A DNA stretch of 64,000 bases, taken from contig LSYV01000068.1 in the NCBI GenBank assembly GCA_001584585.1, forward strand, positions 376,204 through 440,203, read 5' to 3'. Positions 11,701 through 23,800 of the stretch are shown here, piece after piece. The stretch is from Gonium pectorale. Taxonomy: Eukaryota; Chlorophyta; Chlorophyceae; Chlamydomonadales; Volvocaceae. Numbering within the stretch: position 1 is the stretch's first letter; every line of letters starts with the position of its first letter. A program made the translations under genes and the position numbers. The notes under the pieces are model-generated. The model saw only the letters and a list, made by a program, of their open reading frames with translations. It had not been told where the DNA came from and did not search any database.

Positions 11701-14700
11701 GTCCTCCCACACCCACACGCAGGCGGATGGGGTCAGCGGCAGCCGGAGACGCGCCCGCCCGCCCGCCTGCCCTACGCCCGCCCCTATGCAGCCGCCTTCG
11801 TCAGGCCTGATCCAGCTTCGGGCGGCCCCGGTCGCAGGCGCCGCCTCCGCAGCACCACCCTCGCCGGTACGCATTCGCTAGCAGCCAGCCTCGCCCCGTC
11901 CGCCGATCCCTGGCCCACTCCTGCACCCCCATCCGGGCCCCCTTCCCCGCCCGCGTCCCTCCCCCGCGGAGGCCCCCGCCCGCACCCGTCATGGTGCCCC
12001 GCTTGGTGATGAGGGTGCCCTGCAGGGTGACCACCTTGAGCCGCTGCGCCCCGAACGCCAATGACCGGGCAGCGTCCTCGTCGTCGCAGATCACCGTGTC
12101 GCTGCGGGGGCGGGAGGGGGGGGTCCCAAAGGGAAACCCTCAGCTTCGGAGGCCCGAGCTGACAGACAGGCGGCGGCATGGCCACGTGGTCGTACACGGT
12201 CGTTCACGGCAGCACGGCCGCACACGGAGCAGCTACACACGGTATGCGCATGGGTCATGGCCCCACCTCCTCAGCCCCCACCAGCGCGTGCTGAAACGCC
12301 CTCGCCACCACGACTGGATGCGCAGGACACCGCGCAGCAGGCGGCAGGAAATCCCTCCCCCCCCGCCCCATCCCCCCTCCCGGCCCCCACCCGACCTACC
12401 CCAGCGCGTACTGGAAGGCCCTCTCCAGCCGGCGGTCGGGGATGTCCAGCAGGTCCAGGGCCAGCTTGGCGCCGGGGCCCAGCTGCCGGAGCCGCTCGGG
12501 GGCGGGCTTGACCTGGGGCGAGGGGCGAGTGGGGAAACCACGGAGGTGTGGGGTGTCGCAGGACCGTGTCGGGTGCTGGCACTGGCGGAGCCGTAGGGGC
12601 GGGATCCCGAGCAAAGGCGCTCAACGAACGAGCAGTAGCCGAAGAGCGCCAACCCACCACCCGCCCCACCGCCCGTTCAAGCGAGCACGGCCCGTAGCGT
12701 GCGCCGTACACATTGACTGACACATGTTACGTTCGTACCTTTAGGAAGTCCAGCGGCAGGAAGTTCATCTGCGGCTTCTTCTCTTCGTTGAGCACCTGCC
12801 GGGCCGGGCAAGGATATGAATAGGACAGTGACAATCTGGGTCAGGTGGGTAAGTGGGTGGGTGGGTGGGTTATATACCTTATACGCACACCTGCACGTTG
12901 CAATAAGAGCTCAGCTACAGCCTGCGGTGCGGACCCTGCTAGAGGCAGGCTGACGCGTTTCCGTTCTCCCGAAGGGCTCGGCCCGTTTCCCGTCTCCGCC
13001 TCCCGTCTGTCCCGTCAGGCCTCTCCAATGAGAACGCCTTTCAATCCTCTGACCCCTGCCCCTCCCCCTCGAATCCCACCCACCTGGATGCACTGCTTGG
13101 CGACGGCCTCGTCGCTGACCACCACGCTGTCCAGGTCGCGCTGCATGGCCACTGACATGGCCAGTTGGTACTTAATCTGGATAGGCTTGGCCAGCGTGAC
13201 CAGCTTGCCGTACACAGCACCTGTACGGGTGTGGAGGCGCGTCGGTGGCGGGCGCGGGGCACGATGGTGCACGTTGGCATTGTGTCAAAGTCATGCTCGA
13301 TTGCTCGTCCCGTCCACCTCTGCTCTGCACACCATGGCTACCCGCCTCCCGCTACAGCGCCCCCCCCCCCACGCCGCCCGGAAAGTCGCCCGTACCCTGC
13401 CGGATGCCCTTGCAGCCACACCAACCCTTGCTCCATATTTTGCTAAATCAGTACGACGCCCCCCCTCTACCGCTCTACCGCGCTCACGTACGTCGTCGGC
13501 CCGCTGACGCCTCCAGCTGAGCGCTCCCCTAACCCTCCCCACCCCTCCCGGGGTCCGGGGGCAAACCCCAATTCCCCACCCGGGGGGCAGAAACCCGGAG
13601 CCCCACCCACCCTGGAAGCGCTTCTTGAGCCTATCCGTCATGTCGGCCATGTCCCGCTCCCGGCGGCTTTGGTTGCGGTCCATCTTGAGCGACTCGAGCT
13701 CCTGCTGCAGCTTGTCGCGCTTGGCCTCCAGCGAGGTGCGCTGGGAGCTGGTGGAGGGGAGGGCGAGGGGTTAGATGTGGTAGAGGTGGTGGGGGGGGGC
13801 GCATGTGAGGATTGAGAGAGGGCGACAGAGACGGGACGAGGGGTAAAGTAGCCTCCACGGCAGCCCTTCTCGGGGCGCACTACGATGCACTGCCATTCAC
13901 AACCACCCGGTTGCTAACATCCACCTTCCACGCGGCAGCCCGGTGTGCCCCAACCGCCCGCACCCACTTGGTCCGTGTGCGCTCCTGCTGCAGCCGCTGC
14001 CTCGCCTCCTGCTTGGAGCTGAGGGTCCGCCTGTTGGGTTTGGCGACGAGCAACAAGGGGGTGGGAGCTTGCGGAATTGGAGCGCATTGATGATGATGCC
14101 GTGTGCGCCGGCGTGGCCAAGGCTTCAGGAAATCGCCAGTGGCCTTTGACAGCCCAGCAAGCCTCTTGAGCAAAGCCGGAGCCAGCACACCACGACAGGA
14201 GTTCACGGCTCTGTTCCCACCCCCCACCCCTGCCCGGCTTCACGTTCGGCATGTACGCCCGCCAGCACGCTGCCAACCCCCGTCGGCCCGCAGCGCCCAG
14301 CCCGCGGCAGCCCTCACTTGAGGCCCTCCAGCTCGGCGGGCGCCACGCCGCTCCGCGCCTCCTCCCGCTCCGCCTGCTCTTCTAGCTGCGAGGCGCGGCC
14401 CCGCAGCTGCTCCATGGCCGCCGTCAGCTGCTTCAGCTGCTCGCGGGCGCTCTGCGGGCGAGGACGAAACCGGACAGCAAATCGAGGGGCGGGGTCGAGA
14501 GCATTGGGATGCGGGAGGGCAAACCTGAGTAACGTACCCGAAGATAGCGGCACCAAAGGCATCTTCAGAAACACACAGCAGATTCAGAGGTGGACGTGGC
14601 TCAACATGTATCGGCCGACGCAGTACTGCTGTTGCAGGCAAACTGCGTCTTTACGGGCGGTGACCTGCCGGCACCGAGTACCCAGAACCCACCAGGATGG

Positions 14701-17700
14701 TGCACAGGCTCTCCCCCCGCCCTCCTCGCACCCCCCCCCACATCCGGGTGGCGTTGCCGCACCTCCTGCTGCGCCTGCAGCGTGTCGCGGTCGGTGGCCA
14801 GCTTGGTCGTCTCGGCGCGGGCGCGGGCCTGGGAGGGAGGAAGGCGCAGGGCGAAAGGCGGGGAGCGGCGTGCGTGAGAACGCTCTGGGTTGCATGGCGC
14901 TTCGAACAGTCAGGAGAGAAGGGGGCAGGCAGGAGGTCAGGGCGTAGCGAGGGAGTGACCTGGCACATGGGTTGCGGCCGCGGGGGCCACTGGCATGATG
15001 GTGCGGCAGGGCAGTATCCTGGCCCCACAGGATAAACCAAAACATTTTCGCTCACTACGACCGCAACCCCTCCCCTGCCGGTCCCCACCCCTCCTACCTG
15101 CTCCCACTCATATGCCCGTGTGCCACCCCTCTTCGCCCCCTCCCACCAGGCGCCTGAACCCCAGCCACCCTTCTTCGCCCCCTCCCACCAGGCGCCTGAA
15201 CCCCAGCCCCCCCCCTTCGCCCCTCCCACTCCGCACACGGCCAGCTCCCTTGCACCCTTACACCCGCCATGGCCCCTGTCGTTCGTACACCGGTACGGAC
15301 CCCGGCACGTTGTGCTTAGCCCTCCCACTTTCTGCCCTTTCTACAGCAATTCGGTAACGGGTTTTGGGTGTGGCGTGTTACCGCTTTGTCCCTGCTTTGC
15401 CTTGCCCGCCCCGCATGTTCTTCTACTGTTCATCGCTAACTTCTTCTGCTGCTCCCACCGTCCGCCCGCCCACCCCGTAGGTCAGTACAAAGCGTTGATT
15501 GGGTCAGTGCCGTTGGGAAAGTTCGTCTGGGCAGGCCCGCGCTCGCGGTGTCAGTGCTGTGCCAGTCTGTCCGCGTGTTAGGTTGGGCGGGTGGGCATGG
15601 GGCTCCGCCGCCTCCTCTTCTCCTGTCAGCAATCTATCGGCGACTACACCGCGAAGGTATGCCACTGCACGGACCGCTCGTCGCTGNNNNNNNNNNNNNN
15701 NNNNNNTTACACCCGCCATGGCCCCTGTCGTTCGTACACCGGTACGGACCCCGGCACGTTGTGCTTAGCCCTCCCACTTTCTGCCCTTTCTACAGCAATT
15801 CGGTAACGGGTTTTGGGTGTGGCGTGTTACCGCTTTGTCCCTGCTTTGCCTTGCCCGCCCCGCATGTTCTTCTACTGTTCATCGCTAACTTCTTCTGCTG
15901 CTCCCACCGTCCGCCCGCCCACCCCGTAGGTCAGTACAAAGCGTTGATTGGGTCAGTGCCGTTGGGAAAGTTCGTCTGGGCAGGCCCGCGCTCGCGGTGT
16001 CAGTGCTGTGCCAGTCTGTCCGCGTGTTAGGTTGGGCGGGTGGGCATGGGGTCTCCGCCGCCTCCTCTTCTCCTGTCAGCAATCTATCGGCGACTACACC
16101 GCGAAGGTATGCCACTGCACGGACCGCTCGTCGCTGACATCGCAGTTTTGCAGGTCGTCTTCAACTCTCTACCCAGACCGCCGTTCCTCCTACTACTGAG
16201 TATGCGATTCGGTGTCCGCGACGCGACCCGTTTCCCGTTCCGTATTACCCTCCCACTCCACCCGCCCGGCTACCCGGCTACCTTGAGCGCGTTGTACTCG
16301 TCCCGCATGGCCCCGCTGTCTATCTCGCTACCCTTCTTGGCGTGGGCGGCGTAGTGGGAGGACACCTCCTTCTCCAGCGCGGCAATCTCTGGGGCCGGGG
16401 TAACGGCACGGGGCGAGGGAGGAGGTCAGGACGACAGCAGGCCTTCCGGGGTACCTGCGCTTCCGTGCCTGGGCGCCGCAGTGCGCGACTTGGGCTTGGC
16501 AGGGAATAAAGTGCACTGAAGAGGATTTGGGTCCGGGTCGAGGGTGCGGCACCTCACCCTTGTCGACCGTCTTGAGCTCGGCCCGCAGCTTGGCAATCTT
16601 GTCCTCCGCGCCCCCCACCGCCGCCCGCTTGTCGTCCAGCGCCTTGACGCCCAGCTTGATGGCGCGGCCCACGCGGGACAGCTCCTCCTTGGACTTGAGC
16701 AGCGAGGGGCTCTGCGGGGTTGGGCCAGGGTTGGGTTGGGGGATGGGCGAAGACTACAACATGACACCGCAATGGCACTTCTTTACCTGGCTTCACGTAC
16801 GTCTGCACATCTGCACACGCCGCACGCTTATGCGTTGCGGGCTCCCGGACACCCGCACCGGCCCGCCCCTCGCCCCGGGTCTCTACCACCACCAACACCA
16901 TCGTGACCTCGCCGCAACACCATCCTAAAGCCCCTGCGTCGCCTCCCCCCCCCCCGCGCCCACCCCGTCGCACCTTCTTCTCCTTGTCCGCTTGCAGCTT
17001 CTTGATCTTCTTGTCCAGCAGCGCCGCATCCTTCTTGAAGCCGGCAGCCTGGCGACGGAGGGCCTCCACCTGGGAGATGGTTGAGGGGCGGGGGGAGCGG
17101 GTGCGAGGCGCATCGATACGGTGTCCATGGGATAACAGCACCGTGGGAGAAATTATGATGAGATGAGATGAGCAGAGGATGGACAGGATGATGAGACGGC
17201 TCGGTGTGCCAGGCTACGCCGCGGTTACGGCACTTGCAGTGCGAGGGGACGGGGGGATGTGTGCTCCAGAGCTGCTGCGTGGATGATAGGTATAGGTGGT
17301 TTCGACCGGCCCTCCTCCCTCCCGCCCCATCCTGCCGTGCCCACACCGCTGCGCACCTTGCCCTCGTGGTCTCCAGCCTTGTTCTGCGATTGTGCCGGCG
17401 CCGCCACGCCGGGCCCGGGTCGAATAGGTGGGGGCCGGACATGGGAGCAGAGGGAGGTAACGGGAGTCAGTGCCCTGATGAGCGGTTGCCACAACACCGA
17501 CGCTCGCACACCACAGCAGCAGTCCATGAAGTCACCGCCACAAGGCCACAGCCGCCCTCCAGCCATCCATCCGGCCACCCAGCCTCCCCCATCACACACA
17601 CACGCACCTGCAGCGCCGCCAGCTTCTCCTCTGCCTGGCGCTGGTCGGCCATGGCCTCCGCCAGGCCGCGGCCCTCCATCACCAGCTGCCACACGGCCAG

Positions 17701-19515
17701 GTCGGACTTGTAGCCGCGCTGGGGATAGAGGGGCAGAGGGGCAGTGAGGAAGCGGGTATGTGGGAGACAGGTGGAGAGGGACGTGCGGTACAAGATGGCA
17801 ACGCCCCAGCTGCGCTGGGAGGCCTGCAGTAGAGCTACGGTATTGGTCTGATGGCAGCTCGCGGGTCGCATGCGAGCATGTGTCCAGTAGCCAATGAAAG
17901 CCATGCCGGTTGGCTTCCCGGTGCCTGCATACCGGTACACACGGCTCCGTGCCTGCTTTGTTCATGCGCTGCTCTTGTGCTGAGTTGGGTCGCGCGCGCC
18001 AGTTTGCTCGTTTCCTTCCTGACTTGGCTCCACAAGCCCAACCGTACATTCGCAAACATCGCAACGCCCACACCCTGGCGAACAACTCCGCTAGCCCCCA
18101 CACGCCAGCTCCTCACCAGCTCCTCCACGCCCTTTGCGTGCCTCTCCGCGTCCTCCTTCTCGCGCTTCTTGGCTTTGAGCTCAGCCTGCACCTGCTTACG
18201 CCGGGCAAACAACAGTGCCACCTGCGCGGCGGGCCGACGGGGGACGCGGGGGGGGGGGATCGGGCGGCGGTTGGGGTAGGCGGGGCGGATGGTAGCAGGT
18301 GATGGGCGCGGGACACGGGCCACTGCTCCACTCTGCCAAGATACGAGCACGCGGCGCATCCCCGCACACTGATTGGCGTGACAGCCGACCGCCGACGTCC
18401 AGCATGCGACCCCATCACCTTATGCTGGGAAGAGTCGCCGCGTCCCGACCACCCTCCCATCCCGCACCTTCTCCTCCGCCTCCGCCTTGGCCTTGGCCAG
18501 CTCGTCGAACCGCTTGCGCAGCGCGTCGCTGCCGCTGACCGCCTCGAACAGCTCCGTCAGGCCGAGCGGGGTGCGGGCGGCCACGTTCTCAATGTCGCCC
18601 TGAGGCAAAGGTGGGCGGCAGCGGCATGGGGGGCAGCGGTGAGGCAGAGCGGATGGTCCAGGTGGAGTCTTATAAGTAAAAGCAATAGAAGGTACAGATG
18701 TGCTCAGCACTTGAGAGCATCGGACCCCCACCCGGGCCCCCCACCCGGGTGCCCACCTGGAAGATGAGGAAGTTGCGGCCCTTGAGGTGGATGCCCAGCC
18801 CGCCCAGCCGCGCGCAGTAGGCCTCAAAGGAGACGGTGCGGTCGTCGATGCGGTACTCGGACTTGTAGGTCGAGTCGGGGTCGGAGGCGCTGGTGGGCAC
18901 GATGACGCGGGAGAAGTGCAGCTCGCGGGCGGAAGAGCGGCCGGCGCCGTCAGCGTCGCCGCCTTCCTCGTCCGCGCCCTGCGGGGTGCGCCGTTGCCAT
19001 TAGTTGTGTATCGGTGCAGCACATATCGTTGACATAAAAAGGTTTCCCGGTGGTCCCGAGGAAGGGGCGGCTCGGCGGTTTGCCTGCTGACGCCAAGGCA
19101 GCGGCAAAGCGGTGGCAGCGCGTCCCACGATCCCGTCCCGTCCCACTGGCCCCGGTGCAACGGACTGAACGGCAGGGCCTGTTATGGCCTAAACCCAAGC
19201 CGAAAGGCGGAGCTGACTCGCCTCCAGGACGTAGACCAGCTTCACATATGCGGAGCGCGGCTGCTCGGCCGCCGACACGCCCCCATCGCTGTACAGCAGC
19301 TCCTTGAGCGAGCCGCGCAGCTGTGCGGTGCGGATGCCCAGCACGAAGCTGATGGCGTCCATCAGATTTGACTTGCCGCTGCCGTTGGGGCCGATGACGG
19401 CGGTGAAGTCCTTGAAGGGGCCGATGCGCTGGTGCCCGCGATAGGACTTGAAGTTCTCCACCTCCAGCCGGTCTATCCGGCCCCGCTTGAGCTCAAACTC
19501 AGCTTCGCCGTCCAT
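5736..19515 (-). CDS. SMC1: SMC1, cohesin core ATPase subunit (27 exons)
   Basis: Structural maintenance of chromosomes protein 1. With SMC3 and the kleisin it forms the cohesin ring that holds sister chromatids together in the nucleus. The spliced product is about 1,324 residues, somewhat longer than the usual 1,220-1,240. Walker [10 protein letters not shown] is at 42-50. It is followed by a coiled coil, the hinge at about 538-682 ([10 protein letters not shown] to TKRGTMTGG), the return coiled coil, signature LSGGEK at 1193-1198 and Walker [13 protein letters not shown] at 1217-1228. The C-terminus [13 protein letters not shown] is SMC1-specific. Exons: 19515-19222, 18978-18757, 18599-18468, 18221-18117, 17718-17608, 17069-16974, 16711-16558, 16388-16282, 14828-14763, 14451-14318, 14030-13964, 13740-13611, 13220-13084, 12795-12739, 12512-12400, 12101-11986, 11556-11357, 10810-10685, 10134-9985, 9634-9425, 9039-8878, 8602-8343, 8124-7968, 7598-7482, 7000-6841, 6510-6239, 5855-5736. 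All phases match. Intron 1 appears to be GC-AG. A Gly/Ala-rich insert sits after Walker B. The 13964/13740 junction has an in-frame alternative. Confidence 0.96.
15258..16136. repeat. Near-identical 430-bp direct copies flanking a 20-N gap (in SMC1 intron)
   Basis: 15258-15686 and 15707-16136 agree base for base, apart from one extra T in the second copy (GGGGTCTCC against GGGGCTCC), wherever I compared them. They are separated only by the 20 N at 15687-15706. Both lie in the SMC1 intron 16281-14829, so coding is unaffected. A standard-size gap bracketed by the same sequence is typical of two contig ends that overlap but were not merged. Confidence 0.9.
15687..15706. other. Assembly gap, 20 N
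   Basis: Twenty consecutive N, the usual placeholder for a gap of unknown size, inside an SMC1 intron. Confidence 0.99.
16163..16256 (+). repeat. Dispersed intronic repeat, copy 1 (motif ATGCGATTCGGTGTC)
   Basis: About 94 bp matching the copy at 30727-30826 along its length: ACCGCCGTTC, then TACTACTGAGTATGCGATTC, then GCGACGCGACCCGTTTCC and a pyrimidine tail. It lies in an SMC1 intron, antisense to the gene. Related shorter copies are at 23633-23690 and, inverted, at 51175-51235. Confidence 0.75.
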
Positions 19516-20804
19516 CGCTGCGCGGTTAGCGGCACCAGGGCTGCGAGCAGAGGCCTCCTGGCGCGTCCAAGGTACCGCTCCCGCGCTTCGTCAGCGGCGC
19601 GCCCTGAGCTGCCACTGTGGCTACCGCAATCTTACTAGCACTTTCATGCGCATCAACAGCAATCTGTTGCAAAGTACGCAGGTCCGAGCAAGGCCGTCTG
19701 GCGGATGTATACGTGTGTCAAACTGCAGGAGGACAAGGATGTTTGCGATCGATTTCAGCAATGCTATTATCACAATGAGACGGACTAACATACTTTGCTG
19801 ATCTAGCGCCCTAATAAGCACAGCACGAGCGCAGCATGGACGAGCTGCCGTGTACACGACGTGTACACCCGTGGTGTGTATGCACATCCGTGTGTTCCCC
19901 CCGCTGTCTATCCCCGTTGCGTGTTCGCTGCACAGAATTAAAGTGAGAGTCACATAGATACCTTTGCCTTGTAACAAAGCGTTCGCTCACCCTGTGATAT
20001 CACCGATACGCTTAAAACCTTGCAGCACACAAGGTGAAGTCCGACAAACCGGGTAAGATGGTAAGCCGCTCTTTGGGGGGCGGGACAAACGTCACATGTC
20101 TTGCTCTGTACCCGCCCGACCTATTGAAAACGTCGCGCCTTTGGGCGTGTATGACCGTAGAGGCGGGCTCCCTCTTTCCCTGCAGATTTCTCTTTTTATA
20201 CGCTCCAGCATGTGTGCCGGCCAGTCACGACAGTGTCTACGCGGGCCCCTATACGACATAATGCACATTACCCTTATTAGCTCCCTACTTCAAGCCGTCC
20301 TGTGGGTAAACCCGGACCCGATGACGTTGGAAGGTCAGGCACCGGGCGTTGGGGCCCTCTCCCGGCGCCCCCTGCTGCCGTCCCCTGTATGTGTGTGTGG
20401 CTTGCATACGGGCTTCGATGCATGAGTCCAAGCTCACACATGCACGAACCCTGCCGTACGATGCTACGGAACTATCGGAACATTCCCCTCTAGCTCCAGT
20501 CCGGCGAGTATACGTGAATACCCAGACTTTGCTGTAGAGGAAGCGCGGATGCGTGATGATCCATCGTTTTGAATAACGTTCTGCTGCACCAACGCCCGTC
20601 AAGACTCAATTGCACTTCCACATTTCGTGACTACTACAAGGCAGCTGAGAATCTCACGTGCTCCGTTCGAGCTCCAGCTTCAGATTCGAGTGAAGAGTGC
20701 TGTTACTCTTGGCCTGGGAGCGTTTGGGGGCCTCTTGTAACTGAGGTTATCGCCTTGGTCAGTCCATGAGTTCAGCAGCCTGACGACGCGGAGCGTCGAC
20801 GCGC
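19516..20804. other. Divergent intergenic region (SMC1 and U-box gene promoters)
   Basis: The region separates the SMC1 start (minus) from the U-box gene start (plus), so both promoters should lie here. It contains a dispersed repeat at 20034-20215 and an AT-richer stretch at 19740-20040. An in-frame TGA at 20781-20783 sits just before the U-box ATG and fixes its start. No further gene is supported. Confidence 0.55.
20034..20215 (+). repeat. Dispersed repeat family, copy in + orientation
   Basis: Roughly 180 bp with strong similarity to the reverse complement of 43300-43483. Shared blocks include GACAAACCGGGTAAG, TTTGGGGGGCGGGAC, CGTCACATGTCTTGCTCTGT and GAGGCGGGCTCCCTCTTT. Weaker relatives lie near 59845-59945 and at the window end. 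No coding capacity or clear terminal repeats are visible, so it may be a relic or non-autonomous transposon. Confidence 0.75.
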
Positions 20805-23800
20805 ATGGTGGTTCAGGCACGAGACGAACCCGCTGCAGCTGGGAGCGCCGGCGGGGGCGCCGAGTCGCAGCTTAGCACCTACGTGGCAGTCTCAATCACC
20901 GCGGTGACTCTTGCTGCGGCCTCCTACCTCTTCTACGCTCGGCAGCATCGGCTCCGCACTTCGCAGGGCGAACGGCCGTGCACGCCCGGCGACAGCGTCG
21001 ACGAAGCCCCCCGCAATGCTGGGGACGGTGCACTGGATAGCGGCCCCGCTGGAATAGTGCATGGCTGGCCCCAGCACGCGGAGCCGGTCAGTGCTTCAGG
21101 GGAGGGCGAGGCCTACGGTGCGGCCCCCACCATCCCCGCCGACTGTCATGCCGGACTGATTCGTGGGCTCTGGAATGGGCTTTGGCGCCTATGGCCTCGG
21201 CCAGCTTGGGACGGGGATGACGTGTCACGTAGCATGGCCGCCCGCCCGAGGGCCGGGCTGAACGCGGAGGCCCCTACTTGGCGCGCAGTTGACGCCGCGG
21301 CGCCGCCGCTTCCGCGCAGCCCCTCTACTGCTGACGGGGCAGGCCCTGATACTGCGCCGGCGGACCAGGTCCGTGAGCGGGGCTTTGGTGATGCCGGCGG
21401 CCAGCCCGCGGCGGAGGGCGCGGTTGAGCGTGAAGCGGAGGCCGAGGCCGCGGCAGGTGGCGCTGAGGGCGATGGCGGCTGGGTCGACGCCGCGGAGGCA
21501 GCAACCGACGACGAGGGTGAGGCGTCACCTTAACACCACACCTTCCGGGAGGGCACGCCAGACCCGCAGCCACATGCAGCATGGTTTGGGGCGTGGTTAA
21601 ACTTTCCTTGCGTTGCTTGCAACTGCCGTTCGAGTCATTGGCGCGTTGGGATTCGGAAATCGCGCTCTCGCCTTCGCATCCACTCTGCACGGCATCTGTG
21701 AGCTTTTCAACGCCGCGGCCTCTTCACCCCCTCCTCAGCGTGTTGGCTGCCTTTATGCATCCCGCAGGCGGGGTTTCGTGGCGGCACCTGCTGGAGGAGG
21801 AGGACGAGCTGGAAGTGCCGGTGAGAGGCAAAGCCGAATGGGACAAGAGGCGGCCTATTACGAGAGCGGCGACATGGGTGGAATGGGACGGAATCACAAG
21901 AAGGGGTGCCCGTGGGAAGGCGGTGCGGTGCGGAGCAGGTGGCGACATGCGAGGTGCTTAGGCAGAAATCAGGGTGTCCATTCCACTCACCCCAACCCGA
22001 CCCGCCCCCGACACCCAGGACGAGTTCAAGGACCCCATCTCCCTCAACGTAAGCTCAGCCGGGGCTGCCGCGCTGCTCCGTCGGCCAGGCTGGAATTGGG
22101 TGTCTAGGGAGTTGCAGCAAGGCGGGGAGTACTGGGAAACGGGACGGTAGGGAGGCACGCCACGCCACGCCTGCACTGGGGGCGAGGAGCAACGGCACAG
22201 TCGGAGGATGATGGTCGGGGCGTGGTCTGGTAGCGACTCTCGGGTCTGATGGGTCCGCAGCTGCCTCGAAACCTGTTTTGGGATCGCCAGTAATAAGTCG
22301 TCGCCTATGTACGCCACCTAACTTGTGCATGGCCCGCCGCCGCTAACCCGCTCTCAGGTGATGCTCGACCCGGTGGTGCTGTGCGCCACGGGGCAGGTGT
22401 ACGAGTACAGCACACTCCGGAACTGGTTCCGCACGGGCAACCGACTTTGCCCCAAAACCAACATCGAGGTGCTGGACGTGCAGGTGCGGACCATGCGGTG
22501 AAGCGGGGCAGGAGGGGCGGGGATGGTGAGCACCAGTGAAAGATAAGGGAGGGATGTTGGGGGGGGGAGGGAGGTTGGGGGGTGGTGGGCGGCAACGTTA
22601 GACTACCGTTCCCTCTCAGGTCTCAGCATGCCGAGAAGCATGAGGACCTGTGCTGCAAAGGAGTAGTAGGGCAGCGTGCGCATACCGAGCCTCTGTTCGC
22701 TCCAGGCGCTGTACGCACGTGCACAGGAGCGACAGGGCATCGCGTCCTCCGACCTCGCCCTCCTGCCCCGCCCCTTCGCCCCATCTCACACAGGTGGTCC
22801 GGCTGCCCTGGCTCAAGGCCCGCATCCACGAGTGGCTGCGGCAGCACGGCAAGGAGCCGCCGCCACCGCCCGACCCCGTGGAGCGCCTGGCGCGTGAGTG
22901 CCCCAGGCGGGCGGAGCGTTGCGGGGCGTGCGGGACTTGGGGCGCGGCATGGACATCGTGGCGACGAGCGTGGGAAGGGGCACTCGTCCGATGTCACTCC
23001 TATTCTGCCATCGTGCACTCGGCGGCACTCGGCGGGGCGCTGCCGGGCCTCAGGGGCTGGGGCTTGGCGGGGAGTTGGGGGCAGGCGAGGCAAGCAGGTC
23101 GGGGCAGGGCCCCGGCCGGATCGGGAGGTCTTCACAGGTGCGCAGCGGCCGCGCTTTACTACTGATTCCGCGTTCCTGACCATCTTAGGCCCCCGCCAGT
23201 TGACGTACCGTAGTGCCACACAAAAATCGTGATATGAAATTTCGGGCCAGACCCCGAAATTGTAGCACGTATTAATTACAGCCTTGCCAAGGGTGGGCTG
23301 CCCCCGAAATTACACATCACCTCTCCTAAGGGAAGCGGAGGCGGCGGGTGTCGGGTTTCTCGGAATGCGTCCTGCGGCGGCTGATAGGGATGCGCCAAGA
23401 CTGTATCAAGGGTACTTGCACGCGGAAGGAGAACCGGTGTTTGCTTGCGTACCAGTTCCGGTAGGCTTTATGCCCAAAGGCGTGTATTTGGGGCGGGAAA
23501 GGCGCCCATCCCCAAAAATCCGTACCAGAAATTCTGCGGGACCCTACCCCGGAAATGTAATATCACGTAATTATTCCAATGCGCGCTTTGGACCCTCCCC
23601 GAAAGAATCAATCACGATTCTTGCGTGGCACTACGGTATGCGGTTCGGTGTCCGTCGCTTCGCATTTCCCTTTCTTTACAACCCCCACCCAAATATCCGC
23701 CCACAACCACGCGCCTCTCGTGCTGCTCGACGCCCCTGCAGGCCTGCACCCCTCCGTGGCGGGCTGGGTGGCTGCGGTCCGCGGCGGCAGCGGCGAGGCG

